64,000 nucleotides of DNA from Chloroflexota bacterium. Lineage in GTDB: Bacteria; Chloroflexota; Anaerolineae; Aggregatilineales; Phototrophicaceae. The translations under genes were made by a program, and so were the position numbers. Position 1 is the stretch's first letter. Each line of letters starts with the position of its first letter. Below are positions 45,916 through 55,518 of the stretch, piece by piece. The notes under the pieces are model-generated. The model saw only the letters and a program-made list of their open reading frames with translations. It ran no database searches and was not told the DNA's origin. The stretch lies in contig JAPPFH010000127.1 of assembly GCA_028875185.1 (NCBI GenBank), positions 17,163 through 81,162 on the forward strand, read 5' to 3'.

Positions 45916-46947
45916 ATGTCCCTCGACGCTGCGCGCGAGCTCAGCCGGCGTCGGACAGTAATTGCCGAAGTAGCGCACCACAATGCCGCTGGCGTAATTC
46001 GCGATCATGGCGGCGTCTTCTGCGTCCGCGCCAGCCGCCAGCGCCAGGGTGAGCGCTGCGATAGCAGTGTCGCCCGCGCCAACTGTATCATATACATCGC
46101 TGACAGCCGGCGCCGGGCAATGCCTGGTGGCGCCATGCGTGGCGACGGTCGCGCCAGCAGCTCCTCGTGTTACGATGGTCGCGCGGCGAATGCCCAGATG
46201 GTCATGCAGCTGCATCGCCGCTTTGCTGAAATCATGGTCGGAAACGAGGTCCCGGTTGAGGTAGCGCCGCGCGTCATCGGCATTGCACTTGATGACATCC
46301 AGTTGGCTGAAGCTATCGAAATTGCCTTGAACATCGGCGGTGATTAGGACCGCGAACGCGGCGCAGAGATCGCGGATTCGCCGAACGAGCGAGGGGGTCA
46401 ACATGCCGCAATGATAATGAGACAGCAGCACCGCATCGACATCAGCCAGCTTTCCGCTTACGAAATCAACAACCTGCGACTCCGTATCCTCGCCGATGGG
46501 CTCGCGGCTGAGCGTGTCGATCCGCGTCACTTGCTGCGGGAAGCGCAAGCCCATCTGCGCCAGCACCCGGGTCTTGACGGTAGTCGGTCGATCGGCGAGG
46601 CTAATCACGCCGCTGGCATCAATGGCGCGGTCGGCAAGGATCTGCCGGAGCTGATCGGCCGCCGCATCGTCGCCGACGATCCCGGCTTGTATCGCGCGCG
46701 CGCCCAAAGACACGATGTTTGCCGCTGGATTTGCCGCGCCGCCAGCGATGTATCGCTTAGACTCCAGTTCAAGAATGGGAACCGGCGCTTCGCGGCTCAT
46801 GCGCGTCACGCGACCGGTAACGTATTCGTCCAGGATTACATCACCGATAACCAATACCGCTTTGTCCGCCATTCGGCCCACGACTGATTTCAGTTCTGCG
46901 GACATTTGCGAAACCTGGTTCTTTGCTGTCAGTCTTGCCTCAGTCAT
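45910..46947 (-). CDS. PfkB-family carbohydrate kinase, heptose-7-phosphate-kinase-like (RfaE/HldE domain I)
   Basis: About 345 residues. VLVIGDVILDEYVTGRVTRMSREAPVPIL-type start and GGAANPAANI are characteristic of D-glycero-D-manno-heptose-7-phosphate kinase; DTVGAGDTAIAAL holds the catalytic Asp and anion hole. No nucleotidyltransferase domain is fused. Starts may be ATG 46947 or 46905. Its neighbour upstream contains a heptosyltransferase-type GT9 domain, so a heptose-based glycan is plausible. Confidence 0.87.
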   Translation of the reverse strand: MTEARLTAKNQVSQMSAELKSVVGRMADKAVLVIGDVILDEYVTGRVTRMSREAPVPILELESKRYIAGGAANPAANIVSLGARAIQAGIVGDDAAADQLRQILADRAIDASGVISLADRPTTVKTRVLAQMGLRFPQQVTRIDTLSREPIGEDTESQVVDFVSGKLADVDAVLLSHYHCGMLTPSLVRRIRDLCAAFAVLITADVQGNFDSFSQLDVIKCNADDARRYLNRDLVSDHDFSKAAMQLHDHLGIRRATIVTRGAAGATVATHGATRHCPAPAVSDVYDTVGAGDTAIAALTLALAAGADAEDAAMIANYASGIVVRYFGNYCPTPAELARSVEGHL

Positions 46948-46965
46948 CCACAACACTGTTATGAT

Positions 46966-48825
46966 TCAAATTGAGGCTCTTCGAATCACTTCATTATCAC
47001 TGCCTTGCTGCAACACCGCGAGCGCAAAACGGGGCAGGCGGAGCATGCGCCGCAGCCGCCATGGCTGGCGCAGCAAGCGGTAGAGCCATTCCATGCCACG
47101 ATCTCGCATCCAATACGGCGCCCGCGGCACAACGCCGGCGATGAAATCGAGCGCCCCGCCGACGCCCATCGCCATCGACACCTCGAGGCGCGGCAGATTG
47201 CGCGCGATCCAAAGGTCTTGCTGTGGCGCGCCGTAAGCGACAAGCAAGATATCTGCGCCGCTGGCGTTGATCCTCGCGACGATTTCGTCTTCTTCCGCCG
47301 CATCCGGGCTGCCGCCGTATACGCCCGTGATCAGCAGCTGCGGGTGTTGTTCGCGCAGGATTCGCGCAGCGCGCTCGGCCACGCCCTCAGCCGCGCCCAG
47401 CAAATATAGCTTCCAGCCATTCTGCGCCGCATGCCGCGCGATAAGCGGCACGCCATCCGATCCGGTAACGCGTTCAGGCAAAGGCGCGCCCACATGACGG
47501 CTCGCCCAGAGCAAGCCAATGCCATCCGGCACACAGATTTCCGCGCGATTCAGAATGTTGAAAAAGATCGGATCGCCTTGGGCTATCATGATGAATTCGG
47601 GATTTACCGTGCAAACATGTCGCGCGCCGTCGCCAGCCCTTATCCACGCGCCAATCCGATCCATCCAACCACTGTAGGTTATGGCGTCGACCGGCACGCC
47701 CAGGAGCTTGAGGCGGCTTTCGGTCCCGACTGGAGTTGACGATCGCGCCGGCTTTGCCATTTCGGCTGTGCCCCGTGCGCCTGTGTCCAGCGCCAATTGT
47801 GCCGCCTCCAACACTTGCTGCGGGCGCAACAACTTCATGCAAGTTCGCGCCGCACAGCCCTCACGCGCGCCGATTCCCTGCCCCACATAGCTGCAGGGGC
47901 TGCATTCCACGCCGCTGCTGAGCACGGCCGCGTTAGCGCCTGCTGTCCAGGGGCGCCAGGCAGCGGGATTACTTGGTCCAAATATGCTCACGACCGGTGT
48001 ACCCGTGGCCGCTGCAATGTGCATCACGCCGCTATCGGCGCCGATGAAAAGGTCAGCGCCAGAAATGACATCGGCGAGCTGCGGCAAGCTAGTCGCGCCC
48101 ACTAGATTGATCGGCTCCGATACCAGCCGCGAAGCCACCCGGTCAGCGTCATCTTCTGGCTGGCCGACTAAGACGATTTCTGCCCCGCGCTCCTTCTGCA
48201 GTTCATTAGCGACCGCGGCGAATCCCTCGGGCGACCAGCGCCGCGCTTCGCTGTAGCCGCCGCTGCCGGTGTGTATGACGATCCTTGGCTTGTCGCCCTT
48301 GGCGGCCGCAAGCTTCGGCATGGCATTGCGCTTGACCATCGCGGGACGGGGGCTGCCGCAAGCGCCCAAGAGCGCGACCAAATCCAGCCAGTACTGCGCC
48401 TGGTGGCGCGCGCCAAAACCCTCATCTTCAACCCAATCCGTGAGGAAGCCGATGTTCTGGTTCTTCAAACCGATTATCCGGCCTGCGCCGCTGGCTTTCG
48501 CCAAGAGCCAGAACTTGAATACGCCTTTTCGCAAGCTGAAATGGTGAAATATTATCAACGCGTCATATTGCCGCTTGCGCATTGCGTGAAGCCGGCGCAG
48601 GTTTCCCCAGGCGAAGAAGTCGCGGCTGGCGTTGCCACTGCCGCGGACGAACGGAATCAGACGGTTGACAAGACCATCAGGCACGAGCGGCAGCGCTCGC
48701 TCCGTAGCCAGCAGATCTATCCGCGCCTGCGGATGCGCCTTACGCAAGGCGGCTATCGCTGGCGTGGTCAATACCAGGTCGCCGATATCCGCCAACTGCA
48801 CCAGAAGAATACACTCGCTTGCCAT
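46966..48825 (-). CDS. Fusion of GT9 glycosyltransferase (heptosyltransferase-like) and GT26 glycosyltransferase (WecG/TagA/CpsF)
   Basis: 619 residues in one uninterrupted frame. Residues 1 to about 345 are a GT9 domain: LLVQLADIGDLVLTTPAIAALRK, IVIHTGSG, FIGADSGVMHIAAATGTPVVSIFGPS. After a short Ser/Pro linker (about 345-368) follows a complete GT26 domain: LLGVPVDAITYSGWMDRI, TVNPEFIMIAQ, CVPDGIGLLWASR, and the GGALDFIAG/PRAPYWMRDRGMEWLYRLL end. GT26 enzymes transfer N-acetylmannosamine-type sugars to lipid carriers; GT9 enzymes transfer heptose. Part of a four-gene minus-strand cluster with small gaps. Confidence 0.9.
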   Translation of the reverse strand: MASECILLVQLADIGDLVLTTPAIAALRKAHPQARIDLLATERALPLVPDGLVNRLIPFVRGSGNASRDFFAWGNLRRLHAMRKRQYDALIIFHHFSLRKGVFKFWLLAKASGAGRIIGLKNQNIGFLTDWVEDEGFGARHQAQYWLDLVALLGACGSPRPAMVKRNAMPKLAAAKGDKPRIVIHTGSGGYSEARRWSPEGFAAVANELQKERGAEIVLVGQPEDDADRVASRLVSEPINLVGATSLPQLADVISGADLFIGADSGVMHIAAATGTPVVSIFGPSNPAAWRPWTAGANAAVLSSGVECSPCSYVGQGIGAREGCAARTCMKLLRPQQVLEAAQLALDTGARGTAEMAKPARSSTPVGTESRLKLLGVPVDAITYSGWMDRIGAWIRAGDGARHVCTVNPEFIMIAQGDPIFFNILNRAEICVPDGIGLLWASRHVGAPLPERVTGSDGVPLIARHAAQNGWKLYLLGAAEGVAERAARILREQHPQLLITGVYGGSPDAAEEDEIVARINASGADILLVAYGAPQQDLWIARNLPRLEVSMAMGVGGALDFIAGVVPRAPYWMRDRGMEWLYRLLRQPWRLRRMLRLPRFALAVLQQGSDNEVIRRASI

Positions 48826-48858
48826 GAGATTCGCCGCTGTTCGCCCATCGCCATTGTA

Positions 48859-49998
48859 TCAGATTGACGCGCGCCCGTTTTCAGCGCCCTGCGCCAGCTC
48901 GTCAAATACGTCAATCACACTGGAAGCGGCCGCCTCCCAGGTGAAGCGCTTTGCCCGCTTGTAACCGCTTGCGATCAGCCTTTGCCGCAAGCTCTCGTCT
49001 TCGCTGCAGCGGCCCATCGCCGCGGCGATCGCGCAAACATTTGTGGGATCGACAAGCAAGCCAGCGTCACCGACTAATTCGGGCAGGCTTGATGTATTGC
49101 TAGCGATGACTGGCGTGCCGCAATGCATCGCTTCCACCGCCGGAAAGCCGAAGCCTTCGTACAAGCTGGGAAAGACCAAGGCGATGGCGCCGGCCAATAG
49201 TCCGCCCTTGCGCGCCTCGTCAATATATCCGGTGACGATGACATTCTTCGCGCCAGCTATCCAAGACTTCTGAAAGAGCCAGCCTTTGGCGCCCGCCAGC
49301 ACCAGCGCCGTCTCGCCATTGTCATGTTCTCGCTGCCACAATCCAAATGCCGTAACCAAACGCTCAATGTTTTTTCGCGGCTGCAGCGTGCCGATGAATA
49401 TGAAGTATCGCGCCGGCAGCTGACATCGTTCGCGCGCTTCGTCAATGTTACGGGCGGAATGCCGAAAGCTTTCGGTGTCAATCCCTGGATATACGATGCG
49501 GATTTTGTCGGAGGGCGTGCCGTATATGACGCTGAGGTCGCTCGCAGTAGCCTGGCTGTCCGCCAGCAGAAGCGCCGCCCGCCGCTGGCTGAAGCGCGTG
49601 GTGAAATCCAGATAAGCGCGCTGCATCCGCCTGTGCGCCTCGGGGAAATGCTTGTATCCCAGATCATGCACCGTGACGATGCCTGCGCCCGGAAAAAGAA
49701 AGGGCAGCGTATGCGCGGGCACAAAGGTGATGCCGGGCTTTGCGCGCCAGAGCGCCGCCGCTAGACGCAGATGGGTCCAAAGCCGGGGAAAGCGAATGAC
49801 GACTTCTTGGACATAATCCGACTTCGCGAATAGCGCGTGGCTCGGCGCATCGCGGAAGTACAGCCTGAAAAGGAAAGGCTCTCGTCGAGATTCGTTCGCC
49901 TTGATCAGCGCTTGAATCAACCGGGTGGCGTAACGCTCCGCGCCTGTAGGCTGCGTCTTTGTCGTGCGGCTGGCGTCAATCGCAATACGGAACGGCAT
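48859..49998 (-). CDS. GT4-family glycosyltransferase
   Basis: 379 residues with a GT-B fold. FRIAIDASRTTKTQPTGAERYATRLI start, FIGTLQPRKNIERLV, and the donor-binding SLYEGFGFPAVEAMHCGTPVIASNTSSLPEL with the EX7E motif. Adds a sugar from an activated nucleotide donor, probably at the cytoplasmic face. Lies 33 bases upstream of the GT9-GT26 gene. Confidence 0.92.
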   Translation of the reverse strand: MPFRIAIDASRTTKTQPTGAERYATRLIQALIKANESRREPFLFRLYFRDAPSHALFAKSDYVQEVVIRFPRLWTHLRLAAALWRAKPGITFVPAHTLPFLFPGAGIVTVHDLGYKHFPEAHRRMQRAYLDFTTRFSQRRAALLLADSQATASDLSVIYGTPSDKIRIVYPGIDTESFRHSARNIDEARERCQLPARYFIFIGTLQPRKNIERLVTAFGLWQREHDNGETALVLAGAKGWLFQKSWIAGAKNVIVTGYIDEARKGGLLAGAIALVFPSLYEGFGFPAVEAMHCGTPVIASNTSSLPELVGDAGLLVDPTNVCAIAAAMGRCSEDESLRQRLIASGYKRAKRFTWEAAASSVIDVFDELAQGAENGRASI

Positions 49999-50049
49999 TA
50001 CGCGCCCTGCTTTGGCGCGGCAAGGGCGTCTTTTCGGCTGGTCAGCGAA

Positions 50050-51360
50050 TCACAAGCTGATGACATTGCCGCTGTTGCGGTCGCTGTAGACGTGACGGGT
50101 GTCCACAATGCATCGGCTGATCCGCGCAATCTCATCCCAGTCGTAGCCGCAATGATCAGTCACGATGACCACGCAATCGGCTTCCTGCAGCAGGCTAGCG
50201 CAATAGGGTTTGGAGCGCATTCGGATATCGCTTTCCAGCTGAATCTGCGGCACATGGGGGTCATGATAATCGACCTCGGCTCCGCGCTGGCGCAGCAAGC
50301 TGATGATATCCAGCGCCGGGCTTTCGCGCACATCATCGACGTTGCGCTTATAAGCAACGCCCAGAATCAAAATCCGCGAACCGCGAACGGATAGCGCCTG
50401 ATTGTTCAGCGCCTCGGTGATCTTGTCGACGACATAGTAGGGCATCGAAGTATTGATTTCGCTTGCCAACTCAATGAAGCGCGCATTGTAATTGAGGGTT
50501 TTCAGCTTCCAGCTCAGATAATGCGGATCGACCGGAATGCAGTGCCCGCCCAGGCCGGGGCCAGGATAGAAGGGCATGTAGCCAAATGGTTTGCTGGCGG
50601 CCGCTTGGATCACTTCCCAGACATCAATATCAAGTTTGTCGCACATCAGCGCCATTTCGTTGACGAGGCCAATGTTAACCGCGCGAAAAGTATTTTCCAG
50701 CAATTTGACCATTTCCGCCGCTGTCGGCGAAGAGACAGCGATAATCTCGTCTACCGCCGCTTGATAGAGGGCTTTAGCGACCTCGGTGCAATCGGCGGTG
50801 ATGCCGCCGACCACCTTTGGCGTGTTGCTGACGGAGTAATCTGTGTTGCCGGGATCGATTCGCTCGGGCGAGTAGGCGATGAATATGTCGTCTCCGATAG
50901 CGAGATCCTCGCCGACGATCGCCGGCAAGATAATCTCTTCAGTCGTTCCCGGGTAGGTGGTGCTCTCCAGAACTATCAGCATACCGGGATGCCGAATCTC
51001 CGCGATCGAATCCGCCGCCTGAACGATGTATGACATATCGGGATCGCGCGTTTTTCGCAGCGGCGTAGGCACACAGATGCTGATGGCGTCAACTTGCCGC
51101 AAGTCTTCGTAGCAGTCGGTAGCGCTGAATCTCCTGCCGGCGACAAGCGCGCGGACGCGTTCGCCAGCGACATCGTCAATATAACTCTCGCCCGCGTTGA
51201 TCTTCCGGACTTTCTGGGCGTCCACATCCAAACCAATGACGCGAAAGCCCGATTCCGCAAACTCGACCGCCAGCGGCAGCCCAACATAACCCAAGCCAAC
51301 CACAGCGACCTGCGCCTCGCGGGCGGCGAGCTTGCGCAGCAGAATTTGCTTATAGCCCAT
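50050..51360 (-). CDS. UDP-sugar dehydrogenase (UDP-N-acetyl-D-glucosamine/mannosamine type)
   Basis: 436 residues; oxidises a UDP-hexose C6 alcohol to the acid in two NAD-dependent steps. NAD-binding AVVGLGYVGLPLAVEFAESG, VLESTTYPGTT, and the catalytic Cys in GPGLGGHCIPVDP. The sequence AYSPERIDPGN and SKPFGYMPFYPGPG place it in the WecC/WbpA/VipA group rather than with UDP-glucose dehydrogenase. First gene of the glycan cluster on this strand; supplies the acidic sugar to the glycosyltransferases downstream. Confidence 0.92.
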   Translation of the reverse strand: MGYKQILLRKLAAREAQVAVVGLGYVGLPLAVEFAESGFRVIGLDVDAQKVRKINAGESYIDDVAGERVRALVAGRRFSATDCYEDLRQVDAISICVPTPLRKTRDPDMSYIVQAADSIAEIRHPGMLIVLESTTYPGTTEEIILPAIVGEDLAIGDDIFIAYSPERIDPGNTDYSVSNTPKVVGGITADCTEVAKALYQAAVDEIIAVSSPTAAEMVKLLENTFRAVNIGLVNEMALMCDKLDIDVWEVIQAAASKPFGYMPFYPGPGLGGHCIPVDPHYLSWKLKTLNYNARFIELASEINTSMPYYVVDKITEALNNQALSVRGSRILILGVAYKRNVDDVRESPALDIISLLRQRGAEVDYHDPHVPQIQLESDIRMRSKPYCASLLQEADCVVIVTDHCGYDWDEIARISRCIVDTRHVYSDRNSGNVISL

Positions 51361-51430
51361 GGCGGATACGTTCCTCGCGCTTAATCAACGACGATTATAG
51401 TACGCTCCTTATACACGCCACAGGTAGAAA

Positions 51431-52264
51431 TCAGCGAATGCCGCTTCGGGCGAAACTCTCGACGAATTGCCGTTGGAATAGCAGAAACAAGATCACGAGC
51501 GGCGCAATTACAATCAAGGTACCCGCCATCAACTGCCCGTAGAAGGCGCCTTGATCGGTGGTCTTGATGAGCTTGTTCAACCCGACGGTTAGCGGCCTGA
51601 TTTCCTGCGAGCGCGTGATGATGAAGGGCCAGAGAAACTCGTTCCAGTGCGAACTGACCGACACCAGCGCGAAAGCCAGGTAAGCTGGTATCGCGTTGGT
51701 CACATAAACATGCCGTATGACCTGGAAAAGATTCGCGCCATCAATCCGCGCCGCTTCTTCCAGCTCGATAGGGACTTCGCGAAATGTCTGGCGCAGCAGC
51801 AGCACGCCAAAAGCCGAGCCCCAGTACGGGATCATCAGCGCGACGCGCGTATCAAACAAGCCCAGGATATTGATCATGCGGAAATTCTGTACCAGCAAAA
51901 CGCCGGATGGGATCATCAGCTGCAAGAGAATGACCATCAGCAGCAGGCTGCGCCCGAAAAAGCGCATGCGCGCGAAGGCGTAAGCGGCGCCGGTTACCGT
52001 GACCAGTTGGACGACCAGGACGCCGGCAACAAATATGATGCTGTTGAGGTAATGCAGGCTCCAAGGCGCAATGACCAGCGCGCGTTCGTAATTCTCTGCG
52101 GTCAATTCGCTGCCGAAAAAGATATTGCCCTTGGTGACCGGCTGCGCCTCCGGTCTTACGCTGACCAGCAAAGTAAAAACAAGCGGGATAAGAAACACAA
52201 TCGCGATGAACACCCTCGCCAGCGCCGCGATTCGCCCTAGAATGTTTTCAGCGCCGTTCATCAA
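51431..52264 (-). CDS. Carbohydrate ABC transporter permease, MalG type
   Basis: 277 residues, six membrane helices. EAARIDGANLFQVIRHVYV is the EAA loop that contacts the ATPase, and the end ERQFVESFARSGIR-like tail is typical of MalG-type permeases. Overlaps the upstream permease gene by four bases. Confidence 0.93.
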   Translation of the reverse strand: MMNGAENILGRIAALARVFIAIVFLIPLVFTLLVSVRPEAQPVTKGNIFFGSELTAENYERALVIAPWSLHYLNSIIFVAGVLVVQLVTVTGAAYAFARMRFFGRSLLLMVILLQLMIPSGVLLVQNFRMINILGLFDTRVALMIPYWGSAFGVLLLRQTFREVPIELEEAARIDGANLFQVIRHVYVTNAIPAYLAFALVSVSSHWNEFLWPFIITRSQEIRPLTVGLNKLIKTTDQGAFYGQLMAGTLIVIAPLVILFLLFQRQFVESFARSGIR

Positions 52265-53178
52265 TCGTTCTCATCGCGCTCGAAGAGCAGGAAATTGCTG
52301 ATGGTGAATGTCAGCACGACGCCGATCAGCACAATCGTCATCGCGTTCACGTAACCCCAGCTGCGCCGTTCCGAGATATTCTGAAAGATCAGATAGAGCA
52401 GCAGATTCGCCGAGTCGTTCGGCCCGCCTTCGCCGAGCGCTTGCAATTGCTCAACCGTCTGGAAGGCAAATATGAAAGCGATTACGATGACGAACAACAG
52501 TGTTCGGCGTAGCAGGGGCAGCGTAAGCGCGGCGAACTGTTGCATTTCGCCAGCGCCATCCAGCGACGCCGCTTCATAAAGGTCGCGCGGGATATTTTGC
52601 AAGCCAGCAAGAAAGAAAATCATGAAGTAGCCGGCTTGCTTCCAAATGTTGACGACGATGACTGAAAGCAACACCAGGTTGCGGTCGCCCAGCCAATTTA
52701 GACCGGGATGCCCCAGCGAACGCAATACGGCGTTTGCCAGCCCGATGCTGTCAGAGAAAATGAATGACCAGATGCTCGCCGCCCCGATTAGCGGGAGCAA
52801 CGAAGGGTAAAAGACGGCGAAACGCCAGACGCCGAGCAAGGGCTGCTTGTGGTTGAACAGCAGCGCCAGCAACAAGCCCAGCGGTACGCCGACCGTCACG
52901 GTCGCTAGCGCGAAGACGATTGTGTTGCGAAACGCGCGCAGGAAGCGCGAGCCCATATAGTGCCCGTGGTCAAAGAGGTCGCGGAAATTCTGCGTTCCCA
53001 CAAACTCGGGCGGTTTGCCGGCCGCGTTAAGTCCCCGCGCCGGTTTGTGCAGGCTGTCGTTCACCGTCCTGATCGCTGGCACGACGTTGAACATCAGCAC
53101 CAAAACCAGCGTTGGAGCGATGAGCAGATAGGGCTGCAAGAGCGCAACCAGCGGCTTCCGCCTTGAGCTTGCGCGCAT
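52261..53178 (-). CDS. Carbohydrate ABC transporter permease, MalF type
   Basis: 305 residues, six membrane helices. EAASLDGAGEMQQFAALTLPLLRRT is the EAA loop. Pairs with the MalG-type permease, whose start overlaps its stop. Separated from the binding protein gene by 75 bases that carry a hairpin repeat. Confidence 0.93.
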   Translation of the reverse strand: MRASSRRKPLVALLQPYLLIAPTLVLVLMFNVVPAIRTVNDSLHKPARGLNAAGKPPEFVGTQNFRDLFDHGHYMGSRFLRAFRNTIVFALATVTVGVPLGLLLALLFNHKQPLLGVWRFAVFYPSLLPLIGAASIWSFIFSDSIGLANAVLRSLGHPGLNWLGDRNLVLLSVIVVNIWKQAGYFMIFFLAGLQNIPRDLYEAASLDGAGEMQQFAALTLPLLRRTLLFVIVIAFIFAFQTVEQLQALGEGGPNDSANLLLYLIFQNISERRSWGYVNAMTIVLIGVVLTFTISNFLLFERDEND

Positions 53179-53203
53179 TAAATTGTCAAGACCAACGAAG
53201 ACT

Positions 53204-53229
53204 TGTAGGGGCGACTCGGTGAGTCGCCC
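53204..53229. repeat. Palindromic repeat (TGTAGGGGCG type) between binding protein and permease genes
   Basis: GGGCGACTC (53209-53217) and GAGTCGCCC (53221-53229) form a 9 bp stem with a three-base loop, preceded by TGTAGG. Related to the composite repeat at 14965-15035. In the mRNA it lies just after the binding protein gene and could stabilise the upstream message, giving more binding protein than permease. Confidence 0.65.
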
Positions 53230-53253
53230 TCTTTTGGCGATACCACAAATGCT

Positions 53254-54555
53254 TTACTTGTATTCGGCGAGGATGCCGTCGATTTGCGCCTGCGCCGCTT
53301 CCAAGGCCGCCTGCGCGTCTTCCGCTTCGCCAGTCAGGATGCTCTCCAGCGTCTTGTTGATGATGCCCTGGATCGTGATGGTCGCGTAGCTCGAGAATTC
53401 TTTGCGGGCGAATTGCAGCTGATCGCGCGCGACGCCGTATTGCGGGTATTCCAGCGCGCGCGAAGCCAGCGGTTCAGTCTCCCAAGCCGACGCGTTCGCG
53501 GCGATATAGCCGGTGGTCGCGCCCCAATCCGCTTGAATCTCCGCCGAGGACAAGAACATCACCCATTTCCAGATGGCGTCCAATTCCGCCTCCGACTTGC
53601 TGCCGTCATCGAAGACATACAGGTTGCCGCCGCCGGTGGGCGAGCCATAACCGGTGCCGTCTTCGCCCGCCGGTCCGCTGGGCAGATACCAGACGCCAAC
53701 TTCAAAGTCCGCGCCATTGAGGATGCGGCTCAGATTGCCCGTCGTGTGATAGATCATCGCCGCTTGACCAGCCAAGAAGGCGACCGGCGTATCACCCCAA
53801 GCCGCGCCGCCCGCAGGCCCCACGCCCAAATCTGTGCCGAGGGAGCGCACGAACTCAACCGCAGCCACCGCTTCCGGTGTATTGAAATGAACCTCGGTGG
53901 GGTCTTCGCTGACGATATTTTGCCCATAAGCGATCGCGAAGCTCTGAAACATCCAGATAGGAAAGCCGCCAGCCACTGGCACCAGCAAGCCGTCGCGGTC
54001 GTCGGTCGTCAGCGCTTGCGCGATCTCGACCAGCTCGGCGTTATTGGTCGGTGGCGAATCATATCCCGCTTCCGCCAGCAGGTCGGCATTGTAATAGAGG
54101 ATCGGCGTGCTGCGCTGGAAGGGAATCGCCCATATATTGCCCTCCTCATCGATGCCGTTTGCCAGCAGCGCCGGAAAGAAATCGTTGATATAGGCGCCGC
54201 CGTCATCCATCGCATCAATGAAACCTTGCAATGGGATGATATAACCTTCTTCGGCGAAACTGTAGAGATCAATCGTCAGCATCACCGCCACATCAGGTCC
54301 CGCGCCGCCACCCTGCAGTTCGGTTAGGATGGTGTTGCGCGTGTCCGTATAATTGCCGGTGAACACCGGATTGATGGTGATGCCTTCGTTGCGCTCCTGG
54401 AAGGTATCGGCGTAGCGCTGGAAGATGCCTTCGGCGTCGTTGGCGGTCGCCGACGGGAAGTAGAAATCAATGACGATGTCGTCTTGCGCGTAGCCGGCGC
54501 CCGCGATCAAAACGAATAGAGCTAGCATCATATATGCCGTACGACGGAAATTCAT
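53254..54555 (-). CDS. Extracellular sugar-binding protein of ABC importer
   Basis: About 433 residues. Signal peptide LALFVLIAGAGYAQ is cleaved after Ala (no lipobox Cys seen). Family 1 solute-binding protein fold with WAIPFQRSTPILYYNADLLAEAGYDSPP and QAAMIYHTTGNLSRIL, as in glycerol-3-phosphate and oligosaccharide binding proteins. AGGAG eight bases before the ATG at 54555 decides the start. No ATPase gene is nearby, so a shared ATPase is likely. Confidence 0.93.
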   Translation of the reverse strand: MNFRRTAYMMLALFVLIAGAGYAQDDIVIDFYFPSATANDAEGIFQRYADTFQERNEGITINPVFTGNYTDTRNTILTELQGGGAGPDVAVMLTIDLYSFAEEGYIIPLQGFIDAMDDGGAYINDFFPALLANGIDEEGNIWAIPFQRSTPILYYNADLLAEAGYDSPPTNNAELVEIAQALTTDDRDGLLVPVAGGFPIWMFQSFAIAYGQNIVSEDPTEVHFNTPEAVAAVEFVRSLGTDLGVGPAGGAAWGDTPVAFLAGQAAMIYHTTGNLSRILNGADFEVGVWYLPSGPAGEDGTGYGSPTGGGNLYVFDDGSKSEAELDAIWKWVMFLSSAEIQADWGATTGYIAANASAWETEPLASRALEYPQYGVARDQLQFARKEFSSYATITIQGIINKTLESILTGEAEDAQAALEAAQAQIDGILAEYK

Positions 54556-54700
54556 TTGCAATTCTCCTGTCAATTGGGATTGAGAATGAGCCGGACAACA
54601 TCCGAGATTTTACCGCGCGTCGCAAAATAAAGCAGGCGCCGCCCATTTTCCGGGGCGCGGTCTCGGCGGAATTTGGTTTGCGAAGGCGACTTCGATAACC

Positions 54701-55510
54701 TCAAATGCCAATATCGCGGCGCTCGTAGCGATAAAGCGACGCCAGCAGCATCGCTCCCGACAAGACGGCGAATCCGGCGATGTGCGGCCAAATGAAGCCC
54801 TGCGCCAGGATCTCGCCAGCGTTGTAATAGGTCAGGAAGGAGACCGCGCCAATTGGCTCGGCCACGGTGCCTTCGGCGGCTAATCCGATCGTTTGCAGCA
54901 TATAGCTGCCAATGACGAAGGCGGTGACGATGCCAAGCGCGACTGCCCGGCGGCGCGCGAGTACCGCGATCAACATGGTCGCGGCCATGATGAAGACCAT
55001 CAGCGGGATCAGGTAAAAGGTGACCTCTAACAGACGCGCTGCATTCAACTCCACGCCGCCGAGAATGACGCCGAGATGCAATCCCAAATAAATCAGGATA
55101 ACGACGCCGACGCAACTGACCCCGTAGGCGAGGAATTTTTCGACGATGACGCGCGCGCGCTCCACTGGCAGGCTGAGCAAGATATCCATCGTGCCCTTGT
55201 CTTCTTCATTCGCAGTGATGCGCATGCCCATGACGACAGGGTAGACGGCGAAGATCAGCGCCGACTTGCCGAAGAATCCGATAGCGACGAATCCTTCGTT
55301 GGTCGTGAAAACTTCCAAATCTTGGCCGACGCCAATCATGGCGAGGATCACTGGCGGGAAACTCTGCAGAAGGTTGGCCATATCCTGCATATTGAAAAGA
55401 GGCACCATGATGACGACCAGCAGTCCCATGGCCGACAATCCGACGCCCCAGTAGAGCATTTGCTTCCAGGTCGTTTTCAAAGTTTCAACAAATACCGAAC
55501 CACTCATCAC
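54701..55510 (-). CDS. ABC-2 type exporter permease 2
   Basis: 269 residues with six hydrophobic segments and the conserved ISNEEDKGTMDILLSLPV-type stretch (seen as TANEEDKGTMDILLSLPVERARVIVEKF), typical of ABC-2 permeases. Paralogous to the next gene on the same strand (SLPISRAAYLLERW). Third gene of an ATPase-permease-permease operon. Confidence 0.88.
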   Translation of the reverse strand: MMSGSVFVETLKTTWKQMLYWGVGLSAMGLLVVIMVPLFNMQDMANLLQSFPPVILAMIGVGQDLEVFTTNEGFVAIGFFGKSALIFAVYPVVMGMRITANEEDKGTMDILLSLPVERARVIVEKFLAYGVSCVGVVILIYLGLHLGVILGGVELNAARLLEVTFYLIPLMVFIMAATMLIAVLARRRAVALGIVTAFVIGSYMLQTIGLAAEGTVAEPIGAVSFLTYYNAGEILAQGFIWPHIAGFAVLSGAMLLASLYRYERRDIGI

Positions 55511-55518
55511 GCAGCCTC

